Assembly: GCF_014651035.1 (NCBI RefSeq)
Contig: NZ_BMWC01000004.1
Coordinates: forward strand, 651,613 to 715,612
DNA: 64,000 nucleotides
Direction of reading: 5' to 3'
Source of the DNA: Streptomyces lomondensis
GTDB taxonomy: Bacteria > Actinomycetota > Actinomycetes > Streptomycetales > Streptomycetaceae
Part shown: positions 58,012-64,000 of the stretch, in pieces
Position numbering within the stretch: the first letter of the stretch is position 1
Layout of the letters: each line of letters opens with the position of its first letter
Translations under genes and position numbers: made by a program
The notes under the pieces: model-generated
Database searches by the model: none
Told to the model about the DNA's origin: nothing
Seen by the model: the letters and a program-made list of their open reading frames with translations, nothing else

Positions 58012-58086
58012 CTGGTTTCCCCCTGTTAATCCTCAGAATCTCTCGCGGACACCTCTTGACTCCCCTGGGAGCCACTGTCATTCTCT

Positions 58087-58124
58087 GTGCCAGATACTAG
58101 CACAGCATTCCACAATGTGGCACG
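58087..58124. promoter_or_regulatory. Operator between second iclR gene and oxidase operon (site B)
   Basis: It matches site A at 31 of 38 positions. Its second half TTCCACAATGTGGCA contains the exact inverted repeat CCACA-A-TGTGG. On the minus strand TAGTAT (58099-58094) can be the iclR -10. On the plus strand, TTGACT at 58057-58062 with CATTCT 17 bases on could start the oxidase operon and would be partly covered. Binding here could thus control both directions. Confidence 0.65.
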
Positions 58125-58286
58125 GCTCGCCGGAAGATCCCGAGGACGCAGCCGGAACTCCGAGACAGGGCGTTCGTGAGCCGAGGTCCCCCGAAGGACC
58201 CGCCCCCACCGCCCGAACCACCTCGAATCGAACAGCCTCACGCCGGGGGCTCAGCATGCGCCCCGGCGATACGAAAGGAAAGCCCC

Positions 58287-59423
58287 GTGTCAGCTGCCAG
58301 GAAGCGAGTCGCCGTCGTCGGTGTGGGAACCATGGGCAGCCAGGCCGCCTGGCGCCTCGCCGCCCGTGGCGCGGAGGTCGTCGCCTACGACCGCTTCGCC
58401 CCCGGCCACGACCGCAGCGCCGCCGGTGGCGAGACCCGCATCTTCCGCAGCGCGCACTTCGAGGACTCCCGCTACGTCCCGCTCCTCAAGCACGCCGACG
58501 CCCTCTGGGAGGAGCTCCAGCAGGAGACCGGCCGCGAGCTGCGCCGCCTGACCGGATGCCTGCTGATGGGGTCCACCGAGCACCAGCAGATGGCCACCGT
58601 CCTGGAGTCCATCGCCGAGCACGGCCTCGATCACGAGGTGCTCGACGCCGACGCCCTGGCCAAGCGCTTCCCGCAGTACCGGCTGGAGGACGGCGACGCG
58701 GCCGTGCTCGACCGCCGCGCCGGCTTCATCCGGCCCGAGCTGACCGTCCAGACCGCGGCCCGTCGCGCCGAGCAGCTGGGTGCCCGCATCGAGCGCTACA
58801 CGCCGGTGCGCGAGATCAGCCCGGCCGGCGGCGGGGTGGAGGTACGCACCGACTCCGGCAGCGAGCGCTTCGACGCGGTCGTCGTCACCGTCGGCCCCTG
58901 GGTGAACGACCTGCTTCCCGACCTGCCGTGGGAGGTGGACATCCGCCGCCTGATCAGCGCCTGGTACGTCCCCACGACCGACGCCTGGTTCGGCGAGGAG
59001 CGCCCCGCGTTCATCCGCACGACCCCCACGCACTGCTACGGACTGCCCTCCCCGGACGGCGTCTCCGTCAAGCTCGGCCTGTCCCGCGCGCTGCACAAGC
59101 CCGCCGGCGACCCCAACGCGCTGGACCGCACCGTCCAGCCGGAGGAGCTGGACATCTTCACCGAGCAGATCCGCCGCTATCTGCCGGATCTGCATCCGGA
59201 CCCGACCCGCCTGGCCGTCTACATGGAGGGCTACACCGAGAGCAGCCGCCCGCTGATCGGCCCGCTGCCCGGCGCCGACAACGTCGTACTGCTCGCCGGG
59301 TTCTCCGGCCACGGCTTCAAGCTCTCGCCCGCCTTCGGGGACATCGCCGCCGACCTCGCACTGGACGGCACCACCGCCCAGCCCATCGACTTCGTGTCCA
59401 CCGTCGGCCGCACCGCGGCCTGA
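58287..59423 (+). CDS. SolA/MSOX-like FAD-dependent amine oxidase, copy 1
   Basis: About 378 residues from the GTG at 58287, preceded by GAAAGGAAAG. The FAD-binding start is VAVVGVGTMGSQAAWRLAAR, then FAPGHDRSAAGGETRIFRSA, GFIRPELTVQTAARRAEQLG, VVVTVGPWVNDLLPDL and LLAGFSGHGFKLSPAFGDIA. These mark the sarcosine oxidase/N-methyltryptophan oxidase family, which oxidises secondary amines (N-methyl amino acids) with O2. At the position of the Cys that covalently holds FAD in Bacillus sarcosine oxidase, the sequence reads AVYMEG, so Tyr replaces Cys. It leads an operon with a second copy, an amidohydrolase and an ABC importer. Confidence 0.9.
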   Translation: MSAARKRVAVVGVGTMGSQAAWRLAARGAEVVAYDRFAPGHDRSAAGGETRIFRSAHFEDSRYVPLLKHADALWEELQQETGRELRRLTGCLLMGSTEHQQMATVLESIAEHGLDHEVLDADALAKRFPQYRLEDGDAAVLDRRAGFIRPELTVQTAARRAEQLGARIERYTPVREISPAGGGVEVRTDSGSERFDAVVVTVGPWVNDLLPDLPWEVDIRRLISAWYVPTTDAWFGEERPAFIRTTPTHCYGLPSPDGVSVKLGLSRALHKPAGDPNALDRTVQPEELDIFTEQIRRYLPDLHPDPTRLAVYMEGYTESSRPLIGPLPGADNVVLLAGFSGHGFKLSPAFGDIAADLALDGTTAQPIDFVSTVGRTAA

Positions 59424-59466
59424 ACCGTCCCGACCACCATCCGGCACATCCGGCAAGGAGCACCCC

Positions 59467-60603
59467 ATGGCCACGAGGAAACGCGTCGCCGTCGTCGGGA
59501 CCGGCACGGTGGGCAGCCAGGCCGCCTGGCGGCTGGCGGCCCGGGGCGCGGAGGTCGTCGCCTACGACCGGTTCGCCCCCGGTCACGACCGCAGCGCCGC
59601 CGGCGGTGAGACCCGGGTCTTCCGCAGCGTGCAGACCGACGACGGCCGCTACGTGCCGCTCGTCCGGCACGCCGACGCCCTCTGGGAGCAACTGCAGGCG
59701 GAGACCGGACGGGAACTGCGCCGCCTGACGGGGGCCCTGTTCATGGGGCCGGCCGACGACCCCGAGATGCGCACCGTCCTGGACGTCATCGCCGAGCACG
59801 GCCTCGACCACGAGGTCATCGACCCGGAGGCGCTGGCCAAGCGGTTCCCGCTGTTCCGGGCCGACGACGGCGACGTGGTCGTTCTCGACCGCCGCGCGGG
59901 CTTCGTCCGCCCCGAGCTGACCGTGCAGACCGCGGCCCGCCGTGCCGAGGAACTGGGCGCCGGCATCCGCCGTTACACCCCGGTGCGGGAGGTCAGGCCC
60001 GTCGCCGGGGGAGGCGTGCAGATCCGTACGGACACCGGTACGGAGCGTTTCGACGCCGCGGTCGTCACCCCGGGCCCCTGGGTGGGCGACCTGCTGCCGG
60101 ACCTGCCGTGGCAGGTGGACGTCTACCGGGCGATCAGCGCCTGGTTCCTGCCCACCGAGGACCACCCGGCCGGTGAGGAGCGCCCCGCCTTCATCCGCAC
60201 GGGCGGCACCCACTTCTACGGCATCCCCTCCCCGGACGGCCTCTCCGTCAAGCTCGGCCTGTCCCAGGCCCACCACAAGGCCGTGGACGACCCGAACCGG
60301 CTGAACCGGACCGTCGCGCCCGAGGAACTGGAGACCTTCACGGCGATGGTGCGGCGCCACCTGCCCGGCCTGAACCCCGACCCGGTCCGCGTCTCCGCCT
60401 ACATGGAGGGCTACACCGGCAGCACCCGCCCGCTGGTCGGCCCCCTGCCGGACTGCGACGACATCATCCTGCTGGCCGGCTTCTCCGGCCAGGGCTTCAA
60501 GCTCTCGCCCGCCCTGGGCGACATCGCCGCGGACCTCGCCCTGGAGGGCCGCACCTCCCAGCCGATCGACTTCATCAGCACGCTCGACCGCACCACAGCC
60601 TGA
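59467..60603 (+). CDS. SolA/MSOX-like FAD-dependent amine oxidase, copy 2
   Basis: The 378-residue paralogue of copy 1 is about three-quarters identical by eye. It has VAVVGTGTVGSQAAWRLAAR, GETRVFRSVQTDDGRYVPL, GFVRPELTVQTAARRAEELG and LLAGFSGQGFKLSPALGDIA. The flavin-attachment position again has Tyr (SAYMEGYTG). The active-site segment differs: THFYGIPSPDGL against THCYGLPSPDGV, and SAWFLPTEDHPAGEE against SAWYVPTTDAWFGEE. Different substrates or a two-step reaction on two N-substituents are therefore possible. It lies 43 bp after copy 1 with AAGGAG before its ATG, and 12 bp before the amidohydrolase start. Confidence 0.9.
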   Translation: MATRKRVAVVGTGTVGSQAAWRLAARGAEVVAYDRFAPGHDRSAAGGETRVFRSVQTDDGRYVPLVRHADALWEQLQAETGRELRRLTGALFMGPADDPEMRTVLDVIAEHGLDHEVIDPEALAKRFPLFRADDGDVVVLDRRAGFVRPELTVQTAARRAEELGAGIRRYTPVREVRPVAGGGVQIRTDTGTERFDAAVVTPGPWVGDLLPDLPWQVDVYRAISAWFLPTEDHPAGEERPAFIRTGGTHFYGIPSPDGLSVKLGLSQAHHKAVDDPNRLNRTVAPEELETFTAMVRRHLPGLNPDPVRVSAYMEGYTGSTRPLVGPLPDCDDIILLAGFSGQGFKLSPALGDIAADLALEGRTSQPIDFISTLDRTTA

Positions 60604-60615
60604 ATGAGGAACGAC

Positions 60616-61587
60616 ATGACACTCACCGTAGGCCCGCTCCGTGCCGAGCCGGGCCGCAAGACCCGGGGCACGATCCCCGTGGACCTCGGACCCACGACCG
60701 TCGAGATCCCGCTCGTCCTCGTCAACGGCTCCCGCCCCGGACCCCGGGTCGTCATCACCGGCGGCGTCCACGGCGGCGAGTTCGTCGGCGTCGACGCGGC
60801 GACCCGCCTCAGCGGGCTCCTGGAGCCGGACGACGTCACCGGCCAGGTGGTGATCTGCCCCGTGGCCAACCCGCCGGCCGTGTACGACGGCCGCCTGGGC
60901 AAGTCGCCGCTGGACGACGTCAACATCAACCGCGTCTTCCCCGGCGACCCCGACGGAGGGCCCACCGAGCGGCTGGCGGCCTGGCTCTTCGAGCACGTCG
61001 TCTCCGGTGCCGACGCCTACGCGGACCTGCACAGCGGCGGCATCGACGAGACCCTGATCGACTTCGTCGGCTACCGCCTGACCTCCGACGCGGACCTCGA
61101 CGCCAGGACACGGGCCATGGCCCACGCCGTCGGCTACGAACGCGTCCTCTTCGGCCGCAACGCCGAGGGCGGCAACAGCCACGCCGCGGCCGCCCGTCAG
61201 GGCATCCCGGCCATCCTCATCGAGACCGGCCAGCTCGGTGAACGGGACCCCGACCAGACACGGGCCCTGCTCGACGGCCTGTATCGGCTCCTGCACCACC
61301 TCGGCGTCATCGAGGCACCCCAGCATGTCGCGCCCGTGACCGTGCGGCCGCGCGACTGGGTCTGGACCGGCTCCGTCGTCTCCCCGGCCACCGGCCTGTG
61401 GTACCCGGACGCGGCCACCGGCGACGCGGTGACCGTGGGTCAGTCCATCGGCCGCGTCATCGACCCGGCCGACGGCAGCGAACACAAGGTCACCGCCACC
61501 GCGACCGGACAGATCCTCTACGGCATGAACGGGCTCACCGTCGCCCCCGGCGCCGAACTCGCCGCCATCGCGGTGCCGCACGACTGA
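60616..61587 (+). CDS. Succinylglutamate desuccinylase/aspartoacylase-family amidohydrolase
   Basis: About 323 residues from the ATG at 60616, which follows GAGGAACG; an ATG at 60604 right after the previous stop is also possible. The M14-like zinc site is visible: GGVHGGEFVGVDAATRL (HxxE), LDDVNINRVFPGDPDGGPTE with the substrate Arg, and the third ligand in YADLHSGGIDETLIDF. The C-terminal Glu region reads AILIETGQLGERD. The closing part (VSPATGLWYPDAATGDAVTV) is the beta-barrel cap of this family. Members remove acyl groups from N-acyl amino acids or diamines (AstE, AspA, DoeB). Here it probably deacylates the imported compound or an oxidase product. Confidence 0.88.
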   Translation: MTLTVGPLRAEPGRKTRGTIPVDLGPTTVEIPLVLVNGSRPGPRVVITGGVHGGEFVGVDAATRLSGLLEPDDVTGQVVICPVANPPAVYDGRLGKSPLDDVNINRVFPGDPDGGPTERLAAWLFEHVVSGADAYADLHSGGIDETLIDFVGYRLTSDADLDARTRAMAHAVGYERVLFGRNAEGGNSHAAAARQGIPAILIETGQLGERDPDQTRALLDGLYRLLHHLGVIEAPQHVAPVTVRPRDWVWTGSVVSPATGLWYPDAATGDAVTVGQSIGRVIDPADGSEHKVTATATGQILYGMNGLTVAPGAELAAIAVPHD

Positions 61588-61678
61588 CCGGCACCGCCCG
61601 CATACCCGCCACCCCCCCGCGAACCACCCACTCACCCCGAACAGCTGGTACCCACGCGCCAATTTCAGGAGATTTGTC

Positions 61679-62782
61679 ATGAGTGATCCCATGATCGGTC
61701 GCAGAGCGCTCCTGCGCGGAGCCGGCGGCATCGCCGCCCTCGCCGCCCTGCCCTCCCTCTCGGCCTGCGGCACCGGCACCAGCCGCGCCGCGTCCGGCGG
61801 CGGCAAGGGCGGCGGCAAGTCGGTGGTCGTCCGCGACAGCGGAGGCACCTTCGGTGAGGCCCTCCAGAAGGCGGTCTACACGCCGTTCACCCAGGAGACC
61901 GGCATCAAGGTCCAGGTGGTCAACCTCCAGGGCACGCAGATGCTGGCCCAGATCAACCAGGGCCGCCCCCAGTTCGACCTCATCAACAACTCGATGATGG
62001 ACCACATCAAGTTCGCGGCCCAGGACGCCCTGGAGCAGTTGGACCGCGACCGGATCAAGAGCCTGAAGAGCGCCAAGATCCCCGAGAACCAGATCACCGA
62101 CCATGCCGTCGGCAACGGCTTCTACGCCCAGTGCATGGCGTACCGCACGGACGCCTTCGGCGGGCGTAAGCCCGAGTCGTGGGCGGACTTCTGGGACACC
62201 AAGGCGTTCAAGGGCAGCCGCTCCATGTGCAACCCGGACGCCGACCTGCCCGAGCTGGAGTTCGCGCTGCTGGCCGACGGCGTCCCGATGGACAAGCTCT
62301 ACCCGCTCGATGTGGACCGCGCCTTCAAGGTGCTGAGCCGGCTCCGGTCCGACATCAAGAAGTTCTGGGACAGCGGCCCGCTCCCCGGTGTGCTCCTGAG
62401 CCGCCAGGAGGTGACGATGTCCACCGTATGGCACGGCCGGCTCGCCGATCTGACCAAGCAGGGAGTCCCGGTCGCGGCCCAGCTCAACGGTGCCCGCCGC
62501 CAGTTCCAGGGCTACGGCATCGCCAAGGGCGCGGCCCACGTCGACGCCGCCTACCAGCTCATGGACTTCGCGCTGCGTCCCGAGATCCAGGCCAACCTGG
62601 CCAAGACCTTCCCGTCAAACCCGTCTTCCCTGGCCGCCTACAAGCAGCTCAGCGAGAAGGAGCTCTCCACGCTCGCGGGTGCGCCGCAGTACTACGACAA
62701 GGGCTTCGACGCGGACATCGACTGGTGGATCAAGAACGAAGCCGCCGTCACCAAGCGCTGGTTGGAGTGGGCTCGTGGCTGA
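61679..62782 (+). CDS. ABC-transporter solute-binding lipoprotein, polyamine type
   Basis: The 367-residue protein starts with a twin-arginine-type signal (IGRRALLRGAGGIAALAAL) ending in a lipobox LSAC, so it should be exported folded and lipid-anchored. The mature part has a Gly/Ser/Lys-rich linker and then VVVRDSGGTFGEALQKAVYT, QFDLINNSMMDHIKFA, KPESWADFWDTKAFKG, VTMSTVWHGRLADLTKQG and PEIQANLAKTFPSNP. This matches the PotD/PotF-like solute-binding family for spermidine, putrescine and similar cations. It lies 91 bp after the amidohydrolase, is preceded by AGGAG, and overlaps the ATPase gene by 8 bp. Confidence 0.9.
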   Translation: MSDPMIGRRALLRGAGGIAALAALPSLSACGTGTSRAASGGGKGGGKSVVVRDSGGTFGEALQKAVYTPFTQETGIKVQVVNLQGTQMLAQINQGRPQFDLINNSMMDHIKFAAQDALEQLDRDRIKSLKSAKIPENQITDHAVGNGFYAQCMAYRTDAFGGRKPESWADFWDTKAFKGSRSMCNPDADLPELEFALLADGVPMDKLYPLDVDRAFKVLSRLRSDIKKFWDSGPLPGVLLSRQEVTMSTVWHGRLADLTKQGVPVAAQLNGARRQFQGYGIAKGAAHVDAAYQLMDFALRPEIQANLAKTFPSNPSSLAAYKQLSEKELSTLAGAPQYYDKGFDADIDWWIKNEAAVTKRWLEWARG

Positions 62783-63914
62783 ATTCGGTGTTGCCACACC
62801 GTCCGTCGAGGTGGCCGGCGGCAAGCCGGCCACCACGACCGGCAAAGCGCTGTCGGTGGTGGCCCTGCGCAAGACGTACGGGGACGTCGTCGCCGTCGAC
62901 GAGGCGTCCATGGAGATCGCGGCCGGGGAGTTCGTCACCTTCCTCGGCGCCTCGGGGTCGGGCAAGACCACGACCCTGATGATGATCGCCGGGTTCTGCG
63001 AGCCGGACTCCGGCACCATCACCGTCGGGGACCGCGACGTCACGCGGCTCGCTCCGCAGAAGCGGAACCTCGGCTTCGTCTTCCAGCAGTACCTGCTCTT
63101 CCCGCACATGACCGTGCATGAGAACGTGGCCTTCCCGCTGACGCTGCGTGGAGTGCCGAAGGACGAGATCCGCCGGCGGGTGGGGGAGACCCTGGAGATC
63201 GCCGGCCTGTCCGGCTTCGGCAATCGTCGCCCTCGCGAGCTGTCCGGTGGCCAGCAGCAGCGCGTCGCCCTGTGCCGCGCGCTGGTCTACCGCCCGCCGG
63301 TGATCCTCATGGACGAGCCGCTCGGCGCCCTGGACAAGAAGCTGCGCGACCAGCTCCAGGTCGAGATCAAGTCCATTCAGCAGGAACTCGGCCTGACCGT
63401 CATCTATGTGACGCACGATCAGGAAGAGGCGCTGGTCATGTCGGACCGTATCGCGGTGATGCGCAACGGCCTGATCGAGCAGTTCGACACGCCCCGGGAG
63501 CTGTTCGAGCGCCCGAGGACCCCCTTCGTCGCGGACTTCCTCGGCGCGGCCAACTTCCTGCCCGGCCGCATCGAGCAGGACACCGACGAGCACACCCTGG
63601 TCCGCCTCGACCAGTCCGGCGGCCTGCTGAAGGCACGACGCCACGACCTGGCTTTCGGCACCCCGGTCAAGGTCGCCGTCCAGCCGGGCCGGCTGCGGGC
63701 CTGTGCCCCGGACGACGGTTTCTGTACCGGCACGGTCGAGACCGCCACCTACGTCGGCACTCTGGTCCGCGCCGGTGTACGCGTCGACGGCGGGGACGCG
63801 CCGCTGCTGCGGCTGGAGGTACCGGCCGGCCGCGGACCCGTCACCGGCGAGCGGGTCGGAATCAGCGCCGACCCGGACGACGTCAACCTCTTCCCCGTCG
63901 AACAGGGCGGGTGA
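62775..63914 (+). CDS. ABC-transporter ATP-binding protein, PotA-like
   Basis: About 379 residues from the GTG at 62775, which overlaps the binding-protein stop. ATPase motifs are complete: Walker A LGASGSGKTTTLMMIAGF, the Q loop FVFQQYLLFPHMTVHENVAF, signature RELSGGQQQRVALCRAL, Walker B PPVILMDEPLGALDKKLRD and the switch His in YVTHDQEEALVMSD. The C-terminal TOBE domain follows (ANFLPGRIEQ, VKVAVQPGRLRA, GERVGISADPDDVNLFPV). It powers uptake of the polyamine-like substrate. A permease gene starts 3 bp after its stop. Confidence 0.94.
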   Translation: MAEFGVATPSVEVAGGKPATTTGKALSVVALRKTYGDVVAVDEASMEIAAGEFVTFLGASGSGKTTTLMMIAGFCEPDSGTITVGDRDVTRLAPQKRNLGFVFQQYLLFPHMTVHENVAFPLTLRGVPKDEIRRRVGETLEIAGLSGFGNRRPRELSGGQQQRVALCRALVYRPPVILMDEPLGALDKKLRDQLQVEIKSIQQELGLTVIYVTHDQEEALVMSDRIAVMRNGLIEQFDTPRELFERPRTPFVADFLGAANFLPGRIEQDTDEHTLVRLDQSGGLLKARRHDLAFGTPVKVAVQPGRLRACAPDDGFCTGTVETATYVGTLVRAGVRVDGGDAPLLRLEVPAGRGPVTGERVGISADPDDVNLFPVEQGG

Positions 63915-63917
63915 GCC

Positions 63918-64000
63918 ATGGCCGCCACCCTGACCGCGAACGCCCCCGCACGGCCGCGCAAGCTGCTGGCCTCCCGCAGAACGCGGGTCGGCATCCTGTA
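63918..64000 (+). CDS. ABC-transporter permease, 3' end outside window
   Basis: An ATG at 63918, 3 bp after the ATPase stop, opens a frame that runs off the window. Only the first 27 residues are visible: MAATLTANAPARPRKLLASR and RTRVGIL. A basic N-terminus leading to a first membrane helix fits a PotB-type permease. The identity rests on the operon order, not on the sequence. Confidence 0.6.
   Translation, partial: MAATLTANAPARPRKLLASRRTRVGIL

Noticed and set aside
58287..60603. Glycine oxidase (ThiO) or DadA assignment for the two oxidases
   Set aside because: The GETR segment with the FSGHGFK/FSGQGFK end and PSPDG region is of the sarcosine/N-methyltryptophan oxidase type, and no thiamine genes are nearby.
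60616..61587. Ectoine-degradation deacylase DoeB
   Set aside because: The fold would fit, but no ectoine hydrolase (DoeA) or ectoine transporter is present in the window, so the specific name is unsupported.

Overview
The window reads as chromosomal DNA of a Streptomyces-like actinomycete. It is very GC-rich, uses many GTG starts, has short operons with 4-nt ATGA/GTGA overlaps, and carries an actinobacterial-type high-affinity [NiFe] hydrogenase. I see no rRNA, tRNA, CRISPR array or intact insertion sequence. All calls come from reading the translations and motifs by eye; no database search was run.

Layout. 1-3.7 kb is gene-poor and full of decay: the end of a NarL-type response regulator, a PadR regulator, a frameshifted Lrp/AsnC gene, a YqeB-like remnant, a doubly frameshifted membrane protein, and a coiled-coil remnant. 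3.7-6.8 kb holds a sirtuin and a glucose dehydrogenase plus gluconokinase pair (glucose to gluconate to 6-phosphogluconate). 6.9-12.1 kb holds an MMPL exporter with an OmpR-type two-component system and a GntR/FCD regulator. A near-identical 15-bp motif lies before the exporter and before the GntR gene. 12.2-17.7 kb is a small catabolic cluster: LysR, a decayed tartrate/D-malate dehydrogenase, an MFS carrier, a D-2-hydroxyacid dehydrogenase, and the AtuA/DUF1446 plus DUF4387 pair. 17.7-24.2 kb holds a thioesterase-TetR pair with a visible operator-promoter, an ECF sigma factor beside a repeat-containing secreted protein, a GNAT enzyme, two gene fragments joined back to back, malic enzyme and a DUF6069 membrane protein.

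24.3-38.8 kb is a complete group 1h (formerly group 5) [NiFe]-hydrogenase locus. The rightward operon carries an unknown 504-aa protein, the small subunit, a 27-codon coupled mini-ORF, the large subunit, a NifU-like protein, a DUF5947-like protein, two small proteins and HypA. The convergent operon carries HypX, the maturation protease, HypB, HypF, HypC, HypD and HypE. A strong hairpin separates the two operons. HypX (CO ligand made from formyl-tetrahydrofolate) and the Asp-for-Cys change in the small subunit fit an oxygen-tolerant enzyme that scavenges trace H2.

39.3-47.4 kb holds an IclR regulator, a SpoIIE-type phosphatase, a hypothetical protein, and the upper phenylacetate pathway (paaK divergent from paaABCDE), with two PaaR-like operators between them. 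47.5-64 kb is a second catabolic region: PucR, a GabT-like aminotransferase, a YdiJ-like FAD/FeS dehydrogenase, a GabD-like aldehyde dehydrogenase, a class V aminotransferase, two nearly identical IclR regulators with matching 38-bp operators, two SolA-like flavin oxidases lacking the usual flavin-linking Cys, an AstE/aspartoacylase-like amidohydrolase, and the start of a polyamine-type ABC importer. Together these suggest uptake and breakdown of an N-substituted amine or acyl-amino acid through a semialdehyde. The substrate cannot be read from the sequence.
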